Of a stretch of DNA of 64,000 nucleotides, positions 25,652 to 33,246 are shown piece by piece (the stretch's first letter is position 1; each line of letters begins with the position of its first letter). A program made the position numbers and the translations under genes. The notes beneath the pieces are model-generated. The model did not search any database. It worked only from the letters and a program-made list of their open reading frames with translations, and had not been told where the DNA came from. This DNA comes from Bradyrhizobium diazoefficiens (GTDB lineage Bacteria; Pseudomonadota; Alphaproteobacteria; Rhizobiales; Xanthobacteraceae): NCBI RefSeq assembly GCF_016616885.1, contig NZ_CP067102.1, forward strand, positions 3,438,501 to 3,502,500. The letters are read 5' to 3'.

Positions 25652-26164
25652 GTGAAGCGAATCCTGAAACCCATCACCTACGTCCTGGCCGCCATCTACT
25701 TCCTGGTGGACGCGGTGTTCATGGCCGTGGCGATGCCAATCTCCCGCTGGCTGGCACGGCATTTTGTGTTTAAGCGGCTACGGGCCTGGATCAAATCGCT
25801 GCCGCCTTATCCGTCGCTTGCGCTGTTTTCCGTGCCCGTGATCATTCTGGAACCGATCAAGCCGTTGGCCGCGTACCTCGTCGCGACCGGTCAGTTCCTG
25901 AGCGGTATGGCGGCGTTTGTCGGCTGCGAGCTGCTCAAGCTGGTGCTGGTCGAGCGCCTGTTCCATCTCACGCGGGACAAGCTGATGCGGATTCCAGCGT
26001 TCGCGTGGGGCTACGGTAAGTTCACCGCGATGAGGGCATGGCTGCAGGCCACCGAAGCCTGGCGCGCCATCCGCGCCCTGAGCCAAGCCGCGAAGGACTT
26101 TGTCGTGCGGGCCAGAGCAAGGCTGGCCGGCGGCTTCAGCAGGCTCGTGACATCAAGGGATTAG
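25652..26164 (+). CDS. Membrane protein, unknown function
   Basis: A 170-residue protein. The start at GTG 25652 follows GGAGAG and gives a hydrophobic first helix (ITYVLAAIYFLVDAVFMAV). Three hydrophobic segments are visible, with an amphipathic basic C-terminal region. The longer open frame in the same phase begins inside the VOC gene and is not credible. A hairpin (25583-25604, CCGCGAC paired with GTCGCGG) precedes it. Known only as a conserved hypothetical of rhizobia. Confidence 0.72.
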   Translation: MKRILKPITYVLAAIYFLVDAVFMAVAMPISRWLARHFVFKRLRAWIKSLPPYPSLALFSVPVIILEPIKPLAAYLVATGQFLSGMAAFVGCELLKLVLVERLFHLTRDKLMRIPAFAWGYGKFTAMRAWLQATEAWRAIRALSQAAKDFVVRARARLAGGFSRLVTSRD

Positions 26165-26173
26165 AGCCGCGCC

Positions 26174-26527
26174 TTATGCGAGCTTGCGCGCTGCGGCGGT
26201 GGCCTTGTCGCCGGTGTTCGGCGTGCCGCTCGGCTCGATCAGCATGAGATGAACCTCCTCGCGGGCCACCGGGCGATGCTCGACGCCTTTGGGCACGACG
26301 TAGAGCTCGCCAGTTCCGAGCGTCACGGTGCGGTCCCGCAATTCGATGTCCAGCTGGCCTTTCAGGACGAGAAAGAAATCGTCGGTGTCGTCGTGCTTGT
26401 GCCAGGTGAATTCTCCCTTCACCTTCACCACCATCACGTCGCAATCGTTGAAGGTCGTGATCGTGCGCGGCGACCAGAAATCATTGAAGGTCGCGAGCTT
26501 GTCGGCAAGAGATATGCTGTCGGCCAT
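26174..26527 (-). CDS. Cupin-domain protein
   Basis: A 117-residue single-cupin protein. The metal-binding pattern is complete: HKHDDTDDFFLVLKG gives two His and an acidic residue, and the second motif is in LYVVPKGVEHRPV. The family covers dioxygenases, isomerases and sensor domains, so a reaction cannot be assigned. Convergent with the neighbouring membrane-protein gene, with a 10-base gap. Confidence 0.85.
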   Translation of the reverse strand: MADSISLADKLATFNDFWSPRTITTFNDCDVMVVKVKGEFTWHKHDDTDDFFLVLKGQLDIELRDRTVTLGTGELYVVPKGVEHRPVAREEVHLMLIEPSGTPNTGDKATAAARKLA

Positions 26528-26981
26528 GTTTTACCCGTATCCTGTTCTCTCAACGCCAAGCCTAATGCCTGCGACCGTCTCGCTTATGCACGAGACACGT
26601 GAGCAGAGACGCACTGCCAACGTCCATCCCGGAATTGCCAGTCGTCCGTGTACCGGCCAGCTCCTTCGGAGCCGTCCGGCTTGCGATAGCTGGTGCGTGG
26701 CGCAATTTAGGCGAGATGACCGCAAAAGTCCGCCGTTCCGGGCCAAAAAGCGTGCCGGAGGCTTCAAAGCGCGTCAAAAAGCGCCGGTTTGAGCATCCCG
26801 GGCATGTTCACCCTGTCGCCAATGCCATGCATCAAAGCCATGGTGGTTTGGCCGCTTCTGGCGTAAAGAGCGTCCAAATCAAAATCATGATGGGTGTGAC
26901 CGGGCCTTCTGCAGTGACTGCAGCATCACTCCCCTCGGCTTTCCGTTCCGCGCCCCCGGACCAACCAAGGTTTTCCATCCC
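26528..26981. other. Intergenic region with no recognised gene
   Basis: About 450 bases between the divergent cupin and helicase genes. Several frames are open but have no family resemblance, no ribosome site and the composition of random high-GC sequence. I see no strong hairpin or repeat. Presumably it holds the two promoters. Confidence 0.45.
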
Positions 26982-29006
26982 GTGTCCTTTCCGGCCCTGA
27001 CCCCGCCGCTCGCCCGTGCCTTGGCTGAGCGCAATTACGATTCACCAACCCCGGTTCAGCTCGCCGTGCTCGGCGAGGATGCCCTCGATCGCGACCTGCT
27101 GGTGTCGGCCCAGACCGGCTCGGGCAAGACCGTCGCGTACGGCTTGGCGATGGCCAAGGATCTGCTCGATGGTGCCGAGCGGTTCGAGCAGGCCGGTGCA
27201 CCTCTGGCCCTGATCGTCGCGCCGACCCGCGAGCTCGCCTTGCAGGTCCAGCGCGAGCTCACCTGGCTCTATGAGCATGCCCGCGCGCGCGTCGTCTCCT
27301 GCGTCGGCGGCATGGATCCGCGCCGCGAGCAGCGCGAGCTGGCCGCGGGCGCCCACATCGTCGTCGGCACGCCCGGCCGCTTGTGCGACCATCTGCGGCG
27401 CAACCGCCTCGACATCTCGGAATTGAAGGTCGTTGTGCTCGACGAAGCCGACGAGATGCTCAATCTCGGCTTTCGCGAGGACATGGAGTTCATCCTCAAG
27501 ACCACGCCGGAGACGCGGCGCACCCTATTATTCTCGGCGACGTTTCCGCGTGGCATCGTGGCGCTGGCCAAGCAGTATCAGCAGGGCGCGTTTCGCATCG
27601 AGGTTGCGGGCGACGAAGGCGGTCACGCCGATATCGAATATCGCGCCATCCGGGTTGCTCCAGGTGATGTCGAGCACGCGGTCGTCAACGTGCTTCGCTT
27701 CTTCGAAGCGCCAAGCGCGCTGGTGTTCTGCAACACGCGCGATGCCGTCAGGCATTTGCAGGCGGCGTTGCTGGAGCGTGGTTTCTCGGTGGTCGCTCTC
27801 TCCGGCGAACTGACCCAGAACGAGCGCACCACAGCGCTCCAGTCGTTGCGGGACGGACGGTCCCGCGTCTGTGTGGCGACCGACGTCGCCGCGCGCGGCA
27901 TCGACCTGCCGAGCCTCGACCTCGTCATTCACGCGGACTTGCCGAACGACCCCGAGGTCATGCAGCACCGCTCAGGCCGCACCGGGCGCGCGGGCCGAAA
28001 GGGCACGAGCGTCCTGCTGGTGCCGCCGATACGACGGCGGCGTGCGGAGGTGTTGCTGAATTTGTCCGGCATCGAGGCGAACTGGGGCACGGCGCCGCAG
28101 GTGGATGAGATTCGCAAGCTCGATCATGACCGCATGAAGGACGTGTTGTTCACCGAGGAGACGACCGCCGACGATCTCGAACTGGCGAAGGCCTTATTGG
28201 CAGAGCGGTCCGCCGAGGATATCGCCGCGGCGCTGGCGCGGCTTTATCGCGCGCGGCTGCCGTCGCCTGAAGATATCATCGATCCCGGCGAGCGAAGCAG
28301 CCGGCCGCGCGATGATCGTCACCGCGACGATCGCGCACCGCGTGGCGACGATCGCTCTGAGCGACCTCGTGCCAAATCGGGCAAATCGTCGCCGAAGCAC
28401 GTCATGGCGGAGCCCACCGTCTGGTTCCGGGCTGCCATCGGCCGCCGCAAGAATGCGGAAGCGCGCTGGCTGTTGCCGATGATCTGCCGCCGCGGCGGCA
28501 TCGACAAGCGCGACATCGGGGCCATCAAGGTCATGGACACCACCACCGAGTTCGAGATCTCCGAGCGCGTTGCGGAATCTTTCGCCGCCAAGGTCAAGCG
28601 TCCGGACAAGGAAGACAGCATCCGCATCGAGCCGATGACGGGCGCACCGCAAGCACAGGCGCCGACGGAGAAGCGCGCACGCGCTCCGGAGCGCGAGGAA
28701 GGTGACGACGATCATGTTGTCCGCCGCCGCGACAATCCCTGGAACCCGAACGGGCCGAAGCAGCACGACAGGCCGCGGGGAAAGCCAGAGGCCAAGCACC
28801 AAGGCAAGCCGCACGCCAAACCTCACGCCAAACCTCACGCCAAGCCTCACGCCAAGTCTCACGACGACGGGAAATTCGGCAAGCCGGCGTTCGGCAAGAA
28901 GAACAAGAAATTCGGAGACAAATCCGGTGACGCCAAATATGCGCCATCGGTCACCGAATGGCCGGGTGCTTCCGCGAAGAAGGGTAAGAAGAAGCGCCGC
29001 AGCTGA
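26982..29006 (+). CDS. DEAD-box RNA helicase with long basic C-terminal region
   Basis: A 674-residue helicase. Motifs in order: a Q motif (NYDSPTPVQ), Walker A AQTGSGKT, PTRELA, the DEAD box LDEADEML, SAT in LFSATFPR, and motif VI HRSGRTGRAGR. A DbpA-like RNA-binding fold may occupy about residues 480-555 (WFRAAIGRRKNAEARWLLPMI). The last 130 residues are disordered, very basic and carry a fivefold KPHA repeat (DNA 28805-28863, 12-bp unit). Start is GTG at 26982 with a weak AAGG upstream, so the N-terminus is not certain. Likely roles are ribosome assembly or cold-adapted RNA remodelling. Confidence 0.9.
   Translation: MSFPALTPPLARALAERNYDSPTPVQLAVLGEDALDRDLLVSAQTGSGKTVAYGLAMAKDLLDGAERFEQAGAPLALIVAPTRELALQVQRELTWLYEHARARVVSCVGGMDPRREQRELAAGAHIVVGTPGRLCDHLRRNRLDISELKVVVLDEADEMLNLGFREDMEFILKTTPETRRTLLFSATFPRGIVALAKQYQQGAFRIEVAGDEGGHADIEYRAIRVAPGDVEHAVVNVLRFFEAPSALVFCNTRDAVRHLQAALLERGFSVVALSGELTQNERTTALQSLRDGRSRVCVATDVAARGIDLPSLDLVIHADLPNDPEVMQHRSGRTGRAGRKGTSVLLVPPIRRRRAEVLLNLSGIEANWGTAPQVDEIRKLDHDRMKDVLFTEETTADDLELAKALLAERSAEDIAAALARLYRARLPSPEDIIDPGERSSRPRDDRHRDDRAPRGDDRSERPRAKSGKSSPKHVMAEPTVWFRAAIGRRKNAEARWLLPMICRRGGIDKRDIGAIKVMDTTTEFEISERVAESFAAKVKRPDKEDSIRIEPMTGAPQAQAPTEKRARAPEREEGDDDHVVRRRDNPWNPNGPKQHDRPRGKPEAKHQGKPHAKPHAKPHAKPHAKSHDDGKFGKPAFGKKNKKFGDKSGDAKYAPSVTEWPGASAKKGKKKRRS
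28805..28863 (+). repeat. 12-bp in-frame tandem repeat encoding KPHA
   Basis: About five copies of a unit of the form AARCCKCACGCC inside the helicase gene give Lys-Pro-His-Ala repeats in the disordered tail. Copy number could vary between strains by slippage without shifting the frame. Confidence 0.8.
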
Positions 29007-29025
29007 ACTGCCGCGGGATAGGCGG

Positions 29026-29529
29026 CTATTGGGTGAGCTCGCGCAGCATGTAGGTCGCGCTCTCGCCATAGCACGAGAGTTTGTCGCGCAGCGCCGCATC
29101 CGGTGCGACGCCTAGGAAGCCGAGACGCTCCCACAGCGGTCGCGTGCCGTAGACCGAGACCAAAGCAAGCGTCGTGATGGCTGATGATCGCGCGAGGTCT
29201 TCGATCTCCGCGACATAAACGCGCGCCACGCCGCCGCGGAAGTCGGGCAGCACGGCGACATCGTGCACATAGAGACAGTCCGCAGCATCGGGCAGTCGGT
29301 CGAGGAACCCGTCGAGCGGCGGAATCTGTTGCTGTATCCAGGGATGCGCGAGGCCGTAGCCGGAGATCTCGTCACCTGCGACGAGCACGTAACAGCCGTC
29401 CGGATAGAGCCGCATCTTTTCCGCAAATACTTCGGGGCGTTCGGGGAGATCGGGATGAATTCGCGCCGCGATCGCGCTGATCGCGTCGAGGTCGGTTGTG
29501 CGCGCGTGGCGCCAATGCGGCTTGCTCAT
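29026..29529 (-). CDS. GNAT family N-acetyltransferase
   Basis: A 167-residue protein with the GNAT fold: N-terminal strand (HWRHARTTDLDAISAIAARI), the acetyl-CoA region around VHDVAVLPDFRGGVARVYV, and the C-terminal strand WERLGFLGVAPD. The pyrophosphate-binding loop RGGVAR departs slightly from the usual RGxGxG/A. Convergent with the helicase gene, with a gap of about 20 bases. Substrate unknown. Confidence 0.8.
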   Translation of the reverse strand: MSKPHWRHARTTDLDAISAIAARIHPDLPERPEVFAEKMRLYPDGCYVLVAGDEISGYGLAHPWIQQQIPPLDGFLDRLPDAADCLYVHDVAVLPDFRGGVARVYVAEIEDLARSSAITTLALVSVYGTRPLWERLGFLGVAPDAALRDKLSCYGESATYMLRELTQ

Positions 29530-29643
29530 CTCAATTGTTCCGTATCAACCAACGCAATTTATTCCGTCGCGCTGCTGTGCGCAGCCAAAAATATCTTTGC
29601 GCCATTCTGAGGAATAGCGCGCGCGGTGCGGCGTCCTACCCAT

Positions 29644-29708
29644 GCGAACCAAATTTGCGAACCAAATTTGCGAACCGGATTTGCAAACCAAATCTGCAAA
29701 GCCAATTG
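29644..29708 (+). repeat. 13-bp tandem repeat upstream of a secreted-repeat protein
   Basis: Four head-to-tail copies of a 13-bp unit (GCGAACCAAATTT and two diverged copies) plus a fifth, degenerate one end 17 bases before the start codon of the gene at 29725. The block lies in the untranslated leader and should be transcribed or form its promoter. Confidence 0.85.
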
Positions 29709-29724
29709 CATGACAGGAGACACC

Positions 29725-30114
29725 ATGACGACTTCCTCGATCCGCCTCGCGCTCACGCTTGTTGCGTCGCTTGCGATGACCTCGGCTGCCTTCGCGGCGC
29801 CGCCGACCAAGACCGGCAAGACCGACAAGGGCAACGTCCTCACCGACGCCAAGGGCATGTCGCTCTACACCTTCGACAAGGACATGGACGGCAAGTCGGC
29901 CTGCAACGGCCCGTGTGCGACGAACTGGCCGGCGCTGAAAGCCGAGGCCAGCGATGCCGCCGACGACGGCTACACCATCATCACCCGCGACGACGGCTCC
30001 AAGCAGTGGGCCCACAAGGGCAAGCCGCTTTACACTTTCGCGAAGGACACCAAGCCCGGCGATATCACCGGCGACGGCTTCCTGAATGGCGCCTGGCATC
30101 TGGCGATGCCGTGA
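29725..30114 (+). CDS. Secreted lipoprotein-repeat family protein (COG4315-like)
   Basis: A 129-residue exported protein. The start at ATG 29725 follows AGGAGA; the longer open frame runs through the 13-bp repeats and is rejected. The signal peptide ends near AFAAPP. Two copies of the secreted-repeat motif are visible, each with SLYTFDKD or PLYTFAKD and a WPALKA or WHLAMP-type ending, plus a Cys pair (ACNGPC) between them. This family of unknown function is common in rhizobia and may bind a small hydrophobic or redox ligand. A 13-bp tandem repeat lies just upstream. Confidence 0.85.
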   Translation: MTTSSIRLALTLVASLAMTSAAFAAPPTKTGKTDKGNVLTDAKGMSLYTFDKDMDGKSACNGPCATNWPALKAEASDAADDGYTIITRDDGSKQWAHKGKPLYTFAKDTKPGDITGDGFLNGAWHLAMP

Positions 30115-30131
30115 TGGATCGATAGTACGGA

Positions 30132-30163
30132 GCCGGGCATCGCCGGTGCAGGCGATGTCCGGC
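30132..30163. terminator. Hairpin after the secreted-repeat gene
   Basis: A 13-bp stem (30132-30144 with 30151-30163, one G-T pair) closes a 6-nt loop 17 bases past the stop codon. No T-tract follows, so it is terminator-like rather than a textbook intrinsic terminator. Confidence 0.6.
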
Positions 30164-30467
30164 GCCAACGCCGCCACTGATCTCAAGTTGGCGCATACGA
30201 TTGCAGCAACTTTAAAGAGGCGGGACGCGGTCTGCGCCGCATCATCGCATGATTCGAATTAAATCAAGCCAAGAGTCCGAAAGCGAACCGAAGCTTCGAC
30301 TGTCGTTGGCCATAGTTGGCTCCGGCAGGGGGCGAGAGCGGCACAGCCGCAACGGCATCCCACCAACGTGAAAAGTAGGAGCACTGGTGTCCCGGTGCAG
30401 CAAGCACCTGGACGCGTCGGGGAGTCTTCAATCCATTATCTAGTTTCGCTTGAAAGGATGAAAGCCC
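30164..30467. other. Intergenic region upstream of phasin
   Basis: About 300 bases with an AT-rich stretch near 30250 (AATTAAATCAAGCC). A sigma-54-like sequence at 30188-30205 has the wrong spacing and was rejected. No gene or strong structure was seen. Confidence 0.4.
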
Positions 30468-30953
30468 GTGAATGATGCGAATGTGAAAGCCGAAACGAAT
30501 GCCGCTCCGCTGAATGGAATGGCCAACGGAAGCGCAAAGCTCCCATTCGACGTACCCTTTTTCAACATCCAGACGATTTTCGGTAATCTCGCTGAGCCGG
30601 CCGCCGCGCGGGCCAAGGCGAATTTCGAGCAGATGAAGGCGACTTCTGAAGACATCACCGGCGCTCTCTACGACGCCTGTTCGACCACTGCCAAACATGC
30701 CGCCGAGTACGGCACCAAGGTCATCGAAATATCCAACACCAGGACCACCTCCACGCTGGACTTCCTCTCCCAGCTTGCGGATGCGAGATCGTTTGCGGAT
30801 CTCGTGAACCTCTCCACCGCCCACAGCCGCAAGACCTTTGAAGCGGCTTCCGCCCAAAATCGGGAGCTTTGGGACCTGACCCAAAAGGCCGCGATCGAGA
30901 CGACCGAGCCGATCAAGAAGAGCTTCAACCGGGTTCTGCACAGGACTGCTTGA
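30468..30953 (+). CDS. Phasin family protein
   Basis: A 161-residue amphipathic helical protein. It begins at GTG with an AAAGGA site upstream. The central region (QTIFGNLAEPAAARAKANFEQMKA) and the following helices have the hydrophobic/hydrophilic spacing of PhaP-type phasins, which coat poly-3-hydroxybutyrate granules in the cytoplasm. Phasins are abundant in Bradyrhizobium. No pha synthase genes are nearby. A strong 18-bp hairpin follows. Confidence 0.85.
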   Translation: MNDANVKAETNAAPLNGMANGSAKLPFDVPFFNIQTIFGNLAEPAAARAKANFEQMKATSEDITGALYDACSTTAKHAAEYGTKVIEISNTRTTSTLDFLSQLADARSFADLVNLSTAHSRKTFEAASAQNRELWDLTQKAAIETTEPIKKSFNRVLHRTA

Positions 30954-30971
30954 AAGCGACCGGCCGCGTGG

Positions 30972-31018
30972 ATCGGCTGGACGAGCGTCTTCGCCAGAAG
31001 AGACGCCGTCCAGCCGAT
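30972..31018 (+). terminator. Long hairpin between phasin and CPxCG genes
   Basis: A 12-bp stem (30972-30983 with 31007-31018) continues, after one bulged A, into a 6-bp inner stem (30985-30990 with 31001-31006). The total is 18 base pairs. No T-tract follows. It may end or stabilise the phasin mRNA. Confidence 0.7.
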
Positions 31019-31066
31019 GGCGGCCATCCCTCGCCGTGAGGTGATGCCAAGCTGGAGGAAATCAGG

Positions 31067-31294
31067 ATGGGTATGGTGATGATCAAGTGCCCGGAAACGG
31101 GAAGCGTCATTCCGACGGGCATCGAGATGGATCGCGAAAGGTTTCGATGCAGTGCAGTGTTCTTTTCGCGGACATATTGCCGGATGTGCGCGGCGACGCA
31201 CGAGTGGTTCGCCAAGGAGGCCTGGGTCTACGAGTCGGCCTTGGCGAACGGGAAGTACGGGGGCGGGGAGTCGTTCGGCGCCGGCGCGGCGTGA
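31067..31294 (+). CDS. Small cysteine-motif protein (rhizobial CPxTG type)
   Basis: A 75-residue protein with GGAGG 8 bases before ATG 31067. It carries KCPETG near the N-terminus, a PTGIE segment, a CRMC pair (residues 38-41) and the aromatic end HEWFAKEAWV. I recognise this pattern as a common short rhizobial family that begins CPxTG. The Cys pattern may bind zinc. Its last 67 bases overlap the antisense 3' end of the Crp/Fnr gene. Confidence 0.7.
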   Translation: MGMVMIKCPETGSVIPTGIEMDRERFRCSAVFFSRTYCRMCAATHEWFAKEAWVYESALANGKYGGGESFGAGAA

Positions 31295-32016
31295 AGGAGC
31301 CTCAAGGCATCCTGCGAAACGATCCGATCGATCCTGCGGCTCATCACCTTGTAGCACTCGCATGCGACGACCTCGAGTCGCCGCCTGTCGATCTCGAGTT
31401 GACCGCGCCGACTGGATTTCAGGGCCCTTGACGTTCGAAGTGCGCCCACGACGTGCGTGACCGTGGTACGCCGGACGCCGAGCAATTCCGATAGCGTCTC
31501 CTGCGTCAAGGGCAGAACGTCACCGCCATCCGTCCGGTCGTGAATGTGAAGCAGCCAGCGGGCCAGGCGGGCTTCGACGGAGTGCAGCGCATTGCAGGCC
31601 GCGACGTGCTGGATTTGTGTCATCAGCGCCCTGGCGAGAAGCTGAACTAAATTTCTGAGGGCGGGACTGCGTTCGAGCGCCGTCTGAAATCGCGCGGGCG
31701 AGATTTGCAACGCGGTGCCGGCGACGCGGACGACCGCCGTCATGGGTGAGCGGTGCGGGCCGAGCGCCGTCATAAGTCCGACGGCGCCGTCGTTGCCGAT
31801 CACGGCGGTTGCGGCCGTCTGTCCGTTCGGCAGCTCCATGATGAGGGCGATAGCGCCGCTGCAGGGGAAGCAGAGGTGATCGATCCGGTCTCCCGATCGA
31901 AGCAGGACTGCGTCGTGCTGGAGCGGTACCTTGCGCAAATGCGGTGCAAGCAAAGCGAAGTCGGCCGGCGGTAAAGCAGCTAACAGGCGATTACCAACTC
32001 TGGTCGCGTGCTCCAT
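31228..32016 (-). CDS. Crp/Fnr family transcriptional regulator
   Basis: A 262-residue cytoplasmic regulator with an N-terminal cyclic-nucleotide-binding-like beta-barrel (about residues 10-130) and a C-terminal winged helix-turn-helix (about 150-230; ETLSELLGVRRTTVTHVVGAL). There is no Fnr-type cluster of N-terminal cysteines, so oxygen sensing through an Fe-S cluster is unlikely. The start at ATG 32016 begins at the family region; upstream in-frame codons extend unrelated sequence. Its 3' end overlaps the convergent CPxTG gene. Confidence 0.87.
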   Translation of the reverse strand: MEHATRVGNRLLAALPPADFALLAPHLRKVPLQHDAVLLRSGDRIDHLCFPCSGAIALIMELPNGQTAATAVIGNDGAVGLMTALGPHRSPMTAVVRVAGTALQISPARFQTALERSPALRNLVQLLARALMTQIQHVAACNALHSVEARLARWLLHIHDRTDGGDVLPLTQETLSELLGVRRTTVTHVVGALRTSRALKSSRRGQLEIDRRRLEVVACECYKVMSRRIDRIVSQDALRLLHAAPAPNDSPPPYFPFAKADS

Positions 32017-32238
32017 CACGGGTAATCGTCCCTCGACGGAAGCGGCTAGGAACGCATCGTCTGCGGCCGAGCCGCGCTGCCGTGCAGATACTCGCCCGGC
32101 AAACAAGCAAACGTACCGAAGGGGGTAAGGTTCCGTTGAGGGATCGCAGGACTGCAGGCCGGCGCGTCCGATCGCCATCTGATTCAGAGGCGACGGTCGG
32201 GCCGTTTTGCACACGCTGCGCACGGCACGAACGTTGCT

Positions 32239-32793
32239 CTACCGCAGCCCCTCATACACCATCAGCCCGCGAGCGATCTGCAATTTGCGGATGGCGCGCG
32301 GCAGCAATTTCTCCGGCTGATGCAGATAGCGCCAGGAGGTGACGGTGAACGGGCCAAGCGCGCCGCATTCGTCGTCGAACGGCGCAAGCACGCCGGTCAC
32401 GCTCACCGGCGTGTGCGGGCGGGCGTTGAAGGGCAGCAGCAGCAGCTCGAGATGCGCCTTGCTGCCGTCCTCGCGTGTGGCGGTGAGACCGGCGACGGCG
32501 CCCAGCGTCTCGTCGGCGACGATGGTCGCGATCTCTTCGATCTCGCCGCGGCTCGCTTCGGTAAATAGCGCAGCAAAGCTCGCGTCCTTGAGATCGCAGC
32601 CCGCGAGCGCGCAGACGCGGGTGCCGGCGACGCGGAACGGAAAGCCGAGCTTCGGCTCGCAGGACAGGACGAAGATGTCGCCGAGCAACTCGCGCACGGC
32701 GGCGGGGTCGATATCGGCCCGATCAGGGGCTCGCGCGCTGCCGCGCTTCCTGTCCCAATACGCGAAGAATGCGCGGCTCGACCGATGTTTCAT
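32239..32793 (-). CDS. PAS_5 domain protein
   Basis: A 184-residue soluble protein whose whole length fits the PAS_5 family common in rhizobia (opening RAFFAYWDRKRG, then ELLGDIFVLSCEPKLGFPFRVAGTRVCALAG). No output domain is attached, so it may sense a ligand and act through a partner. Its start is 196 bases from the CtrA-type box and candidate small RNA promoter on the other strand. No operon partner seen. Confidence 0.8.
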   Translation of the reverse strand: MKHRSSRAFFAYWDRKRGSARAPDRADIDPAAVRELLGDIFVLSCEPKLGFPFRVAGTRVCALAGCDLKDASFAALFTEASRGEIEEIATIVADETLGAVAGLTATREDGSKAHLELLLLPFNARPHTPVSVTGVLAPFDDECGALGPFTVTSWRYLHQPEKLLPRAIRKLQIARGLMVYEGLR

Positions 32794-32942
32794 GACTGAC
32801 GCTTACCCCGGGGCCGCACCATGTGGGACAAAGCTGTCCCGCTTCAGTGCACCTGAGATCCCTGTGTTGTTGTGCAGCAGGGGAATTGCAGCGTCCATGC
32901 CGCGGGGGCGTTTTTGGCCTCGCACGGGCCGACTTTGCGGCG

Positions 32943-32957
32943 TTAACGTTAAATTAA
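32943..32957. promoter_or_regulatory. CtrA-type box TTAA-N7-TTAA over a promoter
   Basis: TTAACGTTAAATTAA followed by C is a perfect TTAA-N7-TTAAC motif. It falls between a TTGCGG-like -35 (32935-32940) and a CTATGC-like -10, 17 bases apart, so a bound CtrA protein would overlap polymerase contacts. Downstream is the candidate small RNA. Confidence 0.5.
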
Positions 32958-32969
32958 CTATGCGCTTTG

Positions 32970-33171
32970 CCGTGGCGGCGCGGCTGCTATGGTGATCGCG
33001 GTCGCAAGCCTCGCCGCTTTCTTCCAGGTTCTCGGCGAGGCCTGTACACGGGCGTCAAACAGTTTGGTCACTGGCCGCGGGGAGGGGTGGGGATACTCCT
33101 TGTTCCTCCGCAGTGCCGGCAAGATCGACACGGACAGGCAGGGCTTTCCCAGGGCCCTGCCTTTTCCTTTT
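32970..33171 (+). ncRNA. Candidate small RNA ending in an intrinsic terminator
   Basis: The predicted transcript begins near 32970. It includes a perfect 9-bp stem (33008-33016 with 33033-33041), then a second hairpin (arms CACTG 33069-33073 and CAGTG 33111-33115, with GGAGG against CCTCC inside), and ends with a terminator at 33136-33171. Translation of the frame gives no recognisable protein. The CCTCC in the loop/arm is an anti-Shine-Dalgarno sequence. I did not recognise it as 6S, SRP, RNase P or tmRNA. Confidence 0.45.
33136..33171 (+). terminator. Strong intrinsic terminator upstream of rhomboid gene
   Basis: A perfect 9-bp GC-rich stem (33136-33144 with 33154-33162) closes a 9-nt loop and is followed by TTTCCTTTT. 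It lies 76 bases before the rhomboid start used here. That makes a longer rhomboid reading frame from 32989 very unlikely. Confidence 0.85.
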
Positions 33172-33246
33172 GTGCACTTGCGCAAGGCCGGTAAAGGCGA
33201 CTATCTCCAAGCCGTTGCTTCGATCGCGCCTGAAAGCGAAACCGCC

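Larger units (their letters stand above)
32794..33246. other. Intergenic region with promoter, candidate small RNA and terminator
   Basis: About 450 bases between the divergent PAS_5 and rhomboid genes. It is not empty: it contains a perfect CtrA-type box, promoter-like hexamers, two hairpins and a strong intrinsic terminator. The parts are described separately. Confidence 0.6.

Noticed and set aside
30188..30205. Sigma-54-like promoter TTGGC-N-TTGCA upstream of phasin
   Set aside because: The GG and GC elements are 11 bases apart instead of 10, and the first block lacks the CAC match.
32989..33246. N-terminal extension of the rhomboid gene
   Set aside because: An intrinsic terminator and RNA-like hairpins lie inside it and the translation is not rhomboid-like.
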